A program made the position numbers and the translations under genes. Shown in pieces: positions 21,177 through 33,000 of a stretch of 64,000 nucleotides of DNA. The first letter of the stretch is position 1, and every line of letters begins with the position of its first letter. The stretch is from positions 18,875,247 to 18,939,246 of the forward strand of contig CM055319.2 in assembly GCA_029255685.2 (NCBI GenBank), read 5' to 3'. The stretch comes from Silene conica. Lineage: Eukaryota > Streptophyta > Magnoliopsida > Caryophyllales > Caryophyllaceae. The notes under the pieces were generated by a model. The model made no database searches. It was not told the origin of the DNA and saw only the letters and a program-made list of their open reading frames with translations.

Positions 21177-21812
21177 TTGACTTTATCCAGTAAGAGTCGA
21201 CTGCCCCTTTTCTACCGGAACGAGGAGGACCGGTCACTGAAGCTAGCCGCTATGGAAGGGTCCCCTTTTCACCGTCTACTTTCCGTAGAGGGAAGTAAGG
21301 TACGTTCCATTCCTGTTATCCATGTATTGTTAAAATCGTACGTGAAAGACGAAAAAGTCTTTCTTTTGAAAAGACGAGGTTGTATGTTGGTGTTATAAAG
21401 AGGCTGCCATGATACTCGACATGCCGGACGAGGGTGAGAAGGTTGAGAGTTGTAGGATGACTCGTGTTCCCTCGTATTTAAGGATATGGCCCATAAAGCC
21501 GATACAAGAGTTGGTACTTCACTGTGAGAGGTTGAATCCGTATTGAAAAATACGGTATTGGATGAGGATAATAAGGTTGCAGTTAAGAAGGTACTGCTGA
21601 GTTTCGTGGTGTATACGAATGCGGATGGGAAAGGGGTAATTAACCATTTCTCATTGGTTGATGATATACCCAGATTCGAAAGAACGAATTGGGTAAAAGT
21701 CATGGTTAATCATATGTATGAGAAGATTGAAACGTTTGTAAAAACGGGTGTTTGGTCCGGGAGGAGAAATTTCCCCATTTATACCCTCTTCTTGAGGCGT
21801 GGTTTTATCTAA
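21177..21812 (+). pseudogene. Relic of a plant mobile-domain-like protein
   Basis: Broken plus-strand frames carry LLSFVVYTNADGKGVINHFS and IPRFERTNWVKVMVNHMYEKI. The layout (a block like FVLY, then a NW-containing helix) resembles transposon-associated aminotransferase-like/plant mobile domain proteins. Several stops separate an upstream part (21177-21398) from the part at 21543-21812. The assignment is weak; it could be another repeat-borne protein. Confidence 0.3.
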
Positions 21813-21814
21813 GA

Positions 21815-22455
21815 ACCAGTCGCACCGCTGATACGATGATCAGGATTTGCCGCATTCTGCACCAATTGAGTATTATCAATCTGAGTAACATTATTTTGGT
21901 TTTTTTAGCCTTAATGACAAAAGCGATTCGTAAGAAAAAAAAATGTTTCTATTAATCAATACCTACATTATCATAATATATAGTCAAAATTTATTTTCCA
22001 CAATTTACTAAACATTTATAACGAACTATTACTATTTTGCCACGAATATTATTGGTTATTAGTGTTTTGCCACGATTATTGTTATTATTATTGTTTTAAA
22101 ATTTTTTTGTTATGTAATTAATTCAACCTAAAAGAGCTTTGTTAAAATAAAAATTTCTAACCTTTTATTTGTAATTATACATAATTTAAGAGAGATTGAG
22201 TAACTGGTTAACATTGTTATGAAAAATTATGATAAAAATTTCAATTTAATACTAGATATACTAGTTTACATACATTATAATCATCCAAACTTTTATACAT
22301 TTAAGATTTTTATCTTTCAAAATTGAATATTTTTGTAATTAAAAATTTTATTCAAATAGATTCGAATATTAATTTCCAGATTTTTAGTTGAACTAAAATA
22401 AAATTCAACAAAAAAAATTAGTCATGATTTTGTGCATAAAACATATTTTTATTAG
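21815..22455. other. AT-rich intergenic sequence
   Basis: Very AT-rich, with no open frame or repeat that I can name. Confidence 0.4.
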
Positions 22456-22817
22456 AGTAAATTAAAAATAACTCTCTTTTAAAATAGAATTTTTTAAAAT
22501 TACTCCCTTATATAATTTTTTTCTAAAATTACTCCCTTAAGATGCACTTTTATTAAAAATTGCTTCAAAATTCAAATTTAGGTTACCTATTCTGTATGTT
22601 TTTAAACTTATTCTACATTGTTATACCTATAAAACCATAAATTGGCTATGTTACAAACGGAATCAATTCATAAACTTGTAAAATAAGTCACTTGAATTAG
22701 AGTTTTGAAGCAATTTTTGATAAAAATACATTTTAAGGGAGTAATTTTAGAAAAAAATTATATAAAAGAGTAATTTTAGAAAAGTGAATTTTAAAAGTGA
22801 GTTATTATTAATTTACT
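22456..22817. repeat. Foldback element (long inverted repeat, 362 bp)
   Basis: The left arm beginning AGTAAATTAAAAATAACTC and the right arm ending GAGTTATTATTAATTTACT are inverted. Matching continues inward through AAAATTACTCCCTTA and TAAGGGAGTAATTTT, and through TTGCTTCAAAA and TTTTGAAGCAA. The arms are about 130 bases each with a central spacer near 22640. It is probably a non-autonomous DNA element; no target duplication was settled. Confidence 0.75.
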
Positions 22818-22946
22818 TTTTTTATTATCATACGAAATATTATTTGGACCATCCTTTTACTATAAAAGGAATAGAAAATGGAGACTCCCTATTGGTTCTT
22901 ATTTCAAGGTCAAAAAGTAAATTTTTTTTGTAGGTCCCCATGTTTA

Positions 22947-23790
22947 TCACTTAATTTAATTATTTTTTATGTTTGTAACTACTTAAATTATGATTCCAAA
23001 TTTATTAACGCAAACTATTGAACATCATACATTATACATTTGCTATTACCAATACAGTACAATGTAAACATTCAAAAATTACAAATATAATAATTACAAA
23101 TACCAATTGACTTTAATAAAAAAAAATCTTCACTGAAAAAGTTAAAACATTTTCTATGATATTACCAATATATAATCTAAACAAAAAAAAAATTACAAAC
23201 TGAATATTACAAAATACTACGGAGAACATTATTTATTATAAAAAAAAAATGTGATTGATTTTAGTCTTCTACAAAAATAATTCATATACACGGATGAGTT
23301 ATTGATAATATGAAAAAAATGGCTGAGTGAGTTTGATTATATGAAAAAAAAATGGATGAGTTATAATGTGATAACTACAATTAACATTGGGGTACGGGCA
23401 AGTGGAGATTGATAGTATCATTACTTTTACTACTAATTTTAGGCAAAATAGTAACGTAAAAACAAAATTGTTGAGCACCTCCATGACCTGGTAAAAGGGA
23501 CAATCAAGTCGGGTTATTTAATCGAGCCGGATTATTTCGGGTTTGAGTTATTTTTGAGTCAATTATTATCAAGTTATTTTATGTCACTGAGATCATTTTT
23601 TAAAAAATCTCAAATGATAAAATCATTTTAAACAATTTTTTCTCAAATAAAGACATTAATCAAAACCAACAATAATTACTGGAAAAATCGTTATCAACAA
23701 TATTTTTATAGAAAGACAGCCGTAATCACCAATATTTTTTGCAAAGATTTAAAAGTAACACGTGCATTATTTGCACGAGATTAAAACTAG
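22947..23790 (+). mobile_element. Candidate old Helitron, plus strand, shared by both copies
   Basis: The 3' end has a hairpin CGTGCA/TGCACG (23761-23766 with 23772-23777, loop of five), nine bases, then CTAG at 23787-23790 followed by T. This is the standard Helitron 3' layout. A TC at 22947-22948 preceded by A is a possible 5' end and lies at the left edge of the duplication. In copy B the matching end reads CTAA at 48723-48726. The 3' end is convincing; the 5' end is a guess. Confidence 0.5.
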
Positions 23791-25236
23791 TATGTATATA
23801 AACGCAAAACAATATCGAAATTATGGTTGAAATGATTTGTGCCCTCCCGAACCCAAATTCCTGCCTCCGCCCCTGGCTTTCGGTAAAAAATAATCAAAGT
23901 TTCAACAATGCCAATAGGTAAAAAAAAAAGAACCAAACTTATTACTCCGTATTATACAAAATTTAGTTTACCATCAGTTATTTACCTTTATTAAAACACA
24001 AAAAAAGAAACATCAGATTGTCATGTCATGTCATTTTAACACATGCAAAAAAAGTTCATAATAACATTATCTTACTTATAAAAAGGCAACATCTAATACA
24101 TAAACAAATAAAATGGAGTATAATATGCAAAAACAAAAAATATACAATGGAAAAGGTTTCGCCTTTAGGAGTTGAAGAAGTGACGAGGGAGACCGAACTG
24201 ACATAGTGGAGTCTTTTTTTTTTAGGGTTTATAATGAAAATCAATTTGGGTTGTAATAAACTAAAATGGACTTGCTTTACTGCTTTAGTTCAATCAATCT
24301 CATACGATAAATTAGAGTAGTGGTATAGCCTAACTAATTTGTGTATGTTCTTCTCAGCATGTAACGTGAAAGGTAAAAGCAAGATTGTTGTTTTTAGAAA
24401 TTCTTAAGAATTTTAAGTTTGTAATATTTCCCCAATTAGTATATGTATATTCATTTTACTACAAAGTTTAAAACTATTTTTAATGTAGTAATCGTAAGTC
24501 AAGCCTGTTAAAAGGTGGTGAATCGGGTCATGAGTTGGATCAGGAAAAAATAGGGGACAAAAAAGTATTACAACGTTTTCCCCCCGTTTTTAAAATGAAA
24601 AATAAAGAAATTTAATTATAATTTAATTATTTGGTTTTATCGTACTCATATTGACCTACTAATAAAAATTAAGTATTTTGAGTAATTATTTTATTATCGA
24701 TATATAATTGTATAAAAATAAGATTTTTAATCATGTTTGTAATTTAAACTATTAAAATTACTCTATTATTTATCTCATTATTTTACATTTACTATTAACG
24801 TATTAGTAACTACTAAGGACTAGTCTTAAATCAAAAACTTAAATTTTAAGTACTCCTCCATATCAATGATATTTAAAGTGATTTTTTTATATAATTATTA
24901 TAATTAAAGGTAAATAAATTAATGAAATGATAGGGTATAAAGGATCTAGGGAGAACTTATTTTCCTCCATTAATTATAGAAAACAATCAACAAACATACT
25001 TACTTATACCACTATTATAACTTATGAGTAACAAAAATGTGTCGAGTCTATTTAGATATTTTAATAAGCATATTTATGTTAATTATAGATCATTAGTTTA
25101 TATTTATGTCAACTTATAACAATTTTTTTACGGTTATATATTGTGAATGCAATAGTTGATTAACCTTGTAATAGTGGCTTGACATATTGTATAGAAGACT
25201 TAAAGAAAGTCGGATTAATTAACGCTCATTTGATCA
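23791..25236. other. AT-rich sequence upstream of HisRS, copy A
   Basis: No convincing gene. A 62-codon plus-strand frame near 24018 has no recognisable features and is conserved only because the block is duplicated (copy B at 48953). Confidence 0.4.
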
Positions 25237-25382
25237 AGTCAAAATTAAAGTCAAGGAGGTCAAACTATTTAGTCAAGCAAAGTCAACAAAAGTCAAAGTT
25301 AAACCCCAACTTGAAGTCAAAGGTGGTCAACCAATGGCAAAGTTAAGGGGTCAAATATGAGCTCTGGTTAGGCACAAGTCAA
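25237..25382. promoter_or_regulatory. Cluster of ten W-box-like motifs, copy A
   Basis: (A/G)GTCAA, the complement of the W-box TTGAC(C/T), occurs ten times in about 146 bases. W-boxes are bound by WRKY transcription factors. The cluster lies about 1.6 kb upstream of the HisRS start and is repeated in copy B. It may be a transposon-derived simple repeat rather than a working enhancer. Confidence 0.45.
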
Positions 25383-25724
25383 GCTTAGGCTAACTTTGGG
25401 GATCGAAATCTGGCGAGAATTACTGACATAATAAGAGCCGTGAGAACTCTTACTAAATCTCTACCAAATTTTGTTTCGAAAGATTAGATAACTCCTATCT
25501 ACAATTACTTTAGATTATTCAAACACAATATTTGGTATAACAAATTAAAATTTATTGATTATATTAAAAAATAAGTTAATGTATATAAATTCAATTAGGT
25601 GCATTAAACCAGCTCTAAATGTGCGAGAATGAGTACTAGGTACATATAAATTGTTAGATACACGAAAAACATTACCAAATGCGTGAAATAGGCCGACTGT
25701 AGATGCATGAAAACAAGTACTAGG

Positions 25725-25842
25725 CACGAAAGAAACAAAGAAAAAGACACGAAAAAAGCAAAGAAATGGATTTTTCGTAGCCGACAAAACCTAGAGAGAC
25801 CTAGGGGCGCACAAAACTCTCCCAATGAAACCCTAGAGGGAA
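25725..25842 (-). mobile_element. Isolated 5'-end fragment of the LINE family, copy A
   Basis: About 118 bases match the first part of the LINE at 17120-17240, including GGATTTTTCGTAGCCGACAA and CCTAGGGGCGCACAAAAC. No later LINE sequence follows. A 5'-only fragment is unusual because LINE insertions normally lose the 5' end. Confidence 0.75.
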
Positions 25843-25942
25843 CGTTGATGTAAGGTCTTTAGGTAATTTTGTAGTTAGACTATCATGAGTTCTATTCCAT
25901 AATAATTTTATTTTCAACGTATACTCAATAAGATTATGTATT

Positions 25943-26671
25943 TGCTAAATCCCGCACACAAAATTACTTATATCCCACACACATTCCCCTAATATTCCAT
26001 GAATACCCTTCATCTTAAAAAAAGGGATGAAGAGAGTCATCTCTCGCTTTCTCTATCAAATTGTTAATAGTTCAACAATTATAGATCGTAATTCACACAT
26101 ATCACACGTATTTTATCTGTTTATTTTGTCAACAATTTTATTAATACTCGTTTTCTAATCGATCTAATTAATGTTCTTTTTCAAAAAGGGGATTTTTTTA
26201 CAATTAGGGTTGAACTTTGAATTGATATTAAACCTTGGATTTACAAACCTAATTGATTATAAATTTAACAAATATGCAAAATGCTTCTGCGAGTGCACAC
26301 AAGCGTATAATAATTAATTCAACAAGAAATTTGCAAGAGAAAAGTAAAAGATTTTGACAAATCTCTAAATTGCAAAACTATGATAAGATAATGATTGATT
26401 GCAAATCAGCACCACGAACATAAATAGTTGACATTGGAGAGATGAGAGTCATGCGACGTACATTATCCGTATGTGAAACCTTCCGCTGGTGACCTGTGTT
26501 CCCCTCTCTCCGTCATCGGTCAATTTCCAAGAGGCATTGTGGTCCATTGATTTGAGAAGTTTTTAGTTTTTTTAGTTTTCTTTTTGCTGGGAGGGAGAAA
26601 TGGGAGGGGTAAACTTGGAATAAAGAGAAAAAATGTATAGGATTAAGTAAATTTAGGTGCGGGATTTAGCA
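25943..26671. mobile_element. TIR element upstream of HisRS, copy A
   Basis: TGCTAAATCCCGCAC at 25943-25957 is exactly inverted as GTGCGGGATTTAGCA at 26657-26671, and weaker pairing continues inward (AAAATTACTTA with TAAGTAAATTT). Length is 729 bp with no open frame. No clear target duplication was found. It ends about 335 bases before the HisRS ATG and could contribute to the promoter. Confidence 0.6.
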
Positions 26672-27006
26672 CGTCCCTAAGATTAATGTTAATTTGGTCT
26701 TATTTAGATTATTGTTACTTTACTTGTTTCTTACATGGTCACAAATTTAGTTAAATCTGATAATTTTTTTCGGTTTTGATCTTTTGGGTAGATTTAAATG
26801 GAGTTGACGGAATATTTTTATCCATTTTACCTTTGTAATCGGGTTCCCTAGATTGGGTCAACTTACACAAGCGAATTAGCGAACTGGACACTGCATCCTT
26901 CTCCGACAACTCTACTCCTCCAGTGTAACTGAAGTACCCTAAAAACCCCCCATATATCGCAAAACCCCCGATTCCTCCCTTTTCTCAATCAAAAATTCCA
27001 TTAATC

Positions 27007-30000
27007 ATGGCAGAAAAATCTCAATTGACCGCCATTAATATCGGCGGCAAAGGCTCTTCACTCACCTCCACCTCCATTTTCTCAATCGCCAACAATCTTT
27101 CCCAGGTACGCATCGATTCTTCAATCCTCGACAAACTTTCTTCATCATCTTCATCATCATCGACAATCAAGCATCAAATTACATTTCCAGATTTCCTAAC
27201 CCTAGAAGAATACAGAGCATCACTTACTGTGCTGTTAAATAAGCTTTTACTTTCAACCTCCTCAATTAACGCTGAAATTCCCAATTTGATTTCGGAAACC
27301 CTAAATGTATGCTCGGATAGGACAATTGTTGATTCGGTTGATGTTAGTGAAGGGGAAAAGGGGGTTTTGGATAATTGTTTGTCGATTGCTACATTGGATG
27401 GTATATGTGCTTTGTTAGATCATGGGGTGTCGAAATTATCTCCGGTTGCTGAAATGGTGGCCGCATTGTCGTGTGAGGCGGAAAATGCAAAGGTTTCGGC
27501 GTTTAATCTGGTGGATTCTGGGGACGGGAAGTGTTTGAAGGATGAGGCTGGGGTTGCTAGTGACGTCAAGGTTTTGCTTAATGGGTCAAAATTGACTGGA
27601 AAGGTCGAAGTGGAAGCGGTATCGAGTATTCCTGAGGTTTATGGGAGCTTCAGGGAGGTGGTGAGGGCGGTGCATTCAAGGGTAAGGGTTGGTTTGAATT
27701 CCGGGATTAAGGGTGGGGTGAACGGGTCGGAAAAGGCGTGGGGGACAGTACTGACATCTTTGGCGGTTGCACTAAGGAATTTGGGTGAGGGGAGTTTAAG
27801 CAGGGTAGAGATTAATGTTGGTTCCGTTGGTAGTGAGGATCTCAGGCAGAGTTTGAAGCGTTTAATTGACGAGAAATGTCCTAGTCGTAAGAGTTTGAGA
27901 GAAGCTTTTAAGATTGCCTCGGATATGGCTTTTGAGGAGATGTATGCTCAGTTGGCGCAGACAGTTAATACACTATTTTGCTTGGTGAAGAGTATGGTTT
28001 CATGGGAGTTGGTGACATCTGTTGTTGCTCTGTAGGGTAGTGATTTGCTCAAGAGAAAGCAGGGTGGTGTGCCTAACAAAGAGGATGCAAAAGTCGATAA
28101 AAAGAGTGAGAAACGGAAGAAAATTTTGGGGAAGGGGACAGCAGTTATTCTGCAGTTTATTAAAGATAGACTACCAGGTAACTTCCTTGATAGCGCTGAT
28201 GAGTTTACTTCCTTGCAAAAGTTAGCTGAGGAGATTCACTCCATGTTGGAGCCCAAAGTTCCTGGATTTGATGATTTCTTAGAGAAGATTAAAGAAGTCG
28301 TGGAAAGCAATGAGAGCAGAAGACTTCCGAAGCTTGCAAAGGTTTGATGATTTTATCTAGTCTTTTTATATTGTTTTGTATGCTTGTGTCGTTATGAGGG
28401 CCATGTGATTTTTTTCTAGAATTATTACCTCTCTGGCTTATCAGATGGGAGAATTAAATGCTTAAAGCAGACATACATATCCCTGCGATTGTTTATATGC
28501 AGGGACGTAGCCATGATTTACATTTTGGGGTTGTGAATTTTTTGTAACATATTTGTCAGATAAGAGGTTCAAAGCCGGTACAATAAAGGAGGCAGGTCAT
28601 GGGTGGTTTGTATGTTCGGCCTAGCGTATCTAATAGTTCAATACAGAGTAATAATCATGAGTGCTCTGTGCTCTTAAGCATCCCTTTCTGTTCATTTGAG
28701 ACCATTTTTGTGTACTGGTGGTCTTTTTCCTAGAGCCAACAAATTTGAACAATCGAACCTACCCAAAGAAAGCTTGTTAATGTAGCTATATTTTTTCCTC
28801 TTTGTCTCACTTTTAATCTAGCTTTTCCTTGTGTTATGAAACTTATGCTTTGTTTGGATGGAAGGTTTTGGTGGAAAAGTGAAGGGGATAAAATCTCTTG
28901 TTCATTTAGCTAGTGTGGTGGGAGGGAAATGGCGGCATCCAACTTAGGATTTGAATGGAAGATCGCATTTCTCTATTTCCCCTCCCTTCGTTTTTATTTT
29001 CTCCACCCCCCTTCCTCCCCTCCACCCTCCCTTTGTTTTTATTTTCTTTTCCTTTTTTTTCTATTTGTTTTTTTGTATCCGAACACGGGATTAGGATGTG
29101 TTGTTATCAACCATGTGATCTTTGAGTTTGGATAACAAAGCAAGTTTAAGTGCCTTCACTTGTCTTCTGCTAGCATCCCGATCAAAAAGCGCCACTTAAC
29201 AGGCTCTTAATTTGCTTATGATTGTAGCATGGAGTAGGGCTGAACTCGTCAAGTTTGATTAATAAATACTCTCTCCCATTCTTTGGATTCATACCACTTT
29301 CCTTTTTCAGCTCAATTACTAGATTCATACCATTTCCTTAAATGGCAGAAAAATCTTCGATTGACCCATTTGCCCTTGTCATATTAACTTCCCCAAACCC
29401 CTTCCTCCTAGCTCCGAAATTCAGGCACCAGTCACCTCATCACTACCTCCCCACCCCCCAGTGTGGGAGGGTTGAGGAGGTTGGCGGTAGAGGGTCAAAT
29501 TCACCAGTGGTGGAGAGGGGCAGTGGTTGGGAGCAGTTGGCGGTGGTGTTGGGAAGGTGGTGGGGTTGTGGAGGTGGAGAGATGAATAAGGTATGGGTAA
29601 AAGTGTCAAATTATACATATTATTAACTTTCATTGGAATTAGGCCAAAGTCAATAGTGATGTGAATTGAGTGAATGGGAGGGAGTAATAAAAACTCCGAG
29701 GGATTTGCTAGTCACATGTATTATGATATGCTTATGCCAAAAAAATATGCTAACCTATAATGTTTGCCATTCCTGTACAAGTTTGTTTGTGGTTTTATTC
29801 CCTGCCAATGTGTGAACAACAAATATTCTTTATTAGGAGCCCATTGGTCCTTTTTGCAGAGTACGTGTCGTAGGATCTTATCATCTTCCATGTAGCTCTC
29901 AAACAGAGATTTATTTTTAAGAACTCTCTTTTTTATCTTTATATTTATTAATGTTTTAAGATTGTGAATCTGTTTCTATTATTTCCATTGATTATAGTTT

Positions 30001-33000
30001 TTGTGTTTGTATGCGCCCTTTCAATTGCCAAATAATACTTTACTAGAATCTGTCAATTCTTTTGAATACCAGGGCACACGTGATTTTGCCAAAGAGCAGA
30101 TGGCTGTGCGGGAAAAGGCTTTTTCTATAATTACCGAAGTTTTCAAGAGGCATGGGGCAATGGCTTTAGATACTCCTGTTTTTGAATTGCGGGAGACTTT
30201 GATGGGAAAGTATGGAGAGGATTCAAAGTTAATATATGATTTGGCTGATCAGGTACCGTTACTTTTCTCTTGCTCTCTATCTATACCATTTTTCTAGGCT
30301 GTTTACTGTTTAATGGTTAATCAATGCTGTAGAGTGTAGACACCACCTGTTGTTTAGTCTATTGATCTTTTGAGTTCTTGAAGTATATCATTATCCTAGT
30401 TGGTGCTTCTGATTCATTATTTAGCAAATATGACAAAATGTTAACCATTTCTGTTCTATAGCGTTTCTTCCAATTCTTTGGGATGGGATTCGTCAAGTTT
30501 AAGTTTTCTTTGTATTGTGTGCCTCAAATAACTTTCTTTTCTCCTGTGGGTAGGGTTATTGCATTGTAAATTTGACATGTTCCTAGCCGCTAGCCCGGTC
30601 GTCCCAAAAAACATGCATAATAGCCTTAAAATCGGCAATTTTCTGCTTTCCGAAACGCGTGAAATTTTTGGCGGGTATGCCTATAGCTTTTTTCAAATTT
30701 TTCTGACACTACTCGAAAATTACTTTAGGCCTCTAAATGTCTCTACTTCAAAGCATATGCCCTTTATGTTATTCTCGAACCTTTTTATATTTTATATAGT
30801 GATTGCAGTGCGAATTTTTTGACCTTTTATTCTGAAGTTGGCCTAAAAACCGTGGATAAAATAACCTTTAGAATCAACATTTTTTAGCGTTTTTCTGTAA
30901 CTGCCTTGTCAGTAGAGACATTATGCCTTAAAATGATTATCGAACCCTCTGAAATGACTTATAATGAAATATACAGCTTCTTTCTTCCACTTTTGGCACG
31001 GCTGGAAAACTACGCTTAAGAGTAGCTGTCTGTTTCAAACCCACATATGCCTCTTCTGCTACCATTTAACCCTGGTATAATTTTATATGGTATGGACTGT
31101 TTACGATACAAATTTTCAGACCTTCTATTCCCCCCCGGATGACCTAACCCTAAACCCCGCTTGTTTTGTGATCTTTCAAATCAGGTGAGTTTAAAATGAC
31201 TTTAAAATGGGGTATATATATCGGGTGTTTTGAACCCTCTAAACTGACTTTTAAATGGGGTATATATATTGTATTTCGTTTATTTCCGACATGACTGGAA
31301 TGTACTCTTTAAGCCTCTAAATGTCTTTATTTCAAATAATATGCTTCTTTTGTTACTTCTGTAGATTTTTATTTAGTATGTAGGGTTTTTCGTGTGAATT
31401 TCTAGACCTTTTATTTCAGAGCCTAGTCGACCCAAAAACTGTGGATAAAAGCCTTTTTAAAATCGGCATTTTTCAGCGTCCCGTTGAAAGCAGAGATATG
31501 TTTTGCCGAAACCTTCTCAATGAGGCGAGTATGCCTTTAAATGACTATTGAGTGTTTGAAATATTCTAAACCGACTTAGAATGGTGGATAACTGGATATA
31601 TTATGTTTTGTGTAGGACCCAGAAAAGGATTATTAAGACCTCTAGATGTCTCTATTTCCAACCATATCCCCCTTTGTTACTCCTGGACATTTTGATATGG
31701 TATGTAGTGTTTGTGGTGCGAATTTCGAAACTTTTTATTTGGAAACCTATCTAAATCAGCATTTAGGCAATCTTCTAAAAGCCATGAGATTCTTTGCCGA
31801 AACCTTGTCAATTGGCAAGTATGTCTTAAAATGACCATCGAGTGTTTTAAATTGTCTAAATGGTGAAGGTTATGCACACCATCTCGACATTAAAGCCTAG
31901 TAGTAGTATTATGATTTTGAGCGACAAACACGAATCATTGTTTGATATCCCATCTCTACGTGCTCTTATTTGCCCCTTTGGTTATATCTTTGTTATGCCT
32001 CTTCCTTTATCAAATTTAATCTTTTGTTACTAGGACATTGCCCTCAGTAAATGGGACCGAGTAGGACACAATATATAATTTGAGTGTTACTACGCATCTT
32101 ACAGGTTTTTTGTTCTAAGAAAATAAGCTCGAAGCACTCATAAATGAATGTGGCCTACCCTGTACACATTGCGTTCTGTCATGTTATTCTGGACCTTCAT
32201 GCTGCTTATTATGTTATCTCTGGGATGATGAACAATTTTGCAGGGCGGAGAGCTCTGCTCTTTGCGGTATGACTTGACTGTTCCATTTGCTCGGTATGTG
32301 GCGATGAATAGTCTTACATCATTCAAAAGATACCAAATTGCTAAAGTTTATAGGAGGGATAACCCGTCAAAGGGAAGATATCGGGAATTTTATCAATGTG
32401 ATTTTGACATTGCTGGCCAATATGAGAAGATGGGGCCTGACTTCGAGGTGATCAAGATTTTGACAGAACTTCTTGATGAATTGAATATTGGTAACTATGA
32501 GGTATGTCTTTTGAACACATGTATTTTACTATTTTAATGATACCAAAGCCATTCGTATGATATCTTAAAATAATTGTATTAAAAGCTGATGCTGAAATAA
32601 TTATTCCGCATATGCTAATGAAATACATGTGTTAATTTCTATCCATCTCATAAATCTCCCTTAATTTTCGGTGTCTTTTCAATTTTATGTTACATGAAAC
32701 CACACAGATTGCATGTTTCCCTCCTATAATCTATCAAGAAATGTGTGATTCCTAAATTGTCTTATTCCTTGAAAATGTGGCCTCAGGTAAAACTGAACCA
32801 TCGCAAGTTACTGGATGGTATGTTAGATATATGCGGTGTTCCTCCTGAAAAGTTTAGAACTATCTGCTCCAGTATTGATAAGCTAGACAAGCAATCATTT
32901 GACCAAGTAAAAAAGGAGATGGTGAGATTTCTTTTCATCCCCTTTTTAATTTTTCTTTTTACCCTTTGACTGATAAATTATTCCAACTTCTCCTGTTAAT

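Noticed and set aside
24018..24206. 62-codon frame conserved in both copies of the duplication
   Set aside because: Conservation is explained by the recent duplication; it has no motif and low complexity.
28033..28035. Premature TAG in HisRS exon 1, suggesting a pseudogene
   Set aside because: A 72-base GT-AG intron (27964-28035) ends with this TAG and joins the frame in phase 0; the rest of the protein is intact in both copies.
29342..29626. 94-codon frame starting [10 protein letters not shown]
   Set aside because: It lies wholly inside a Stowaway-like MITE in a HisRS intron. The first residues resemble the HisRS start only by chance.
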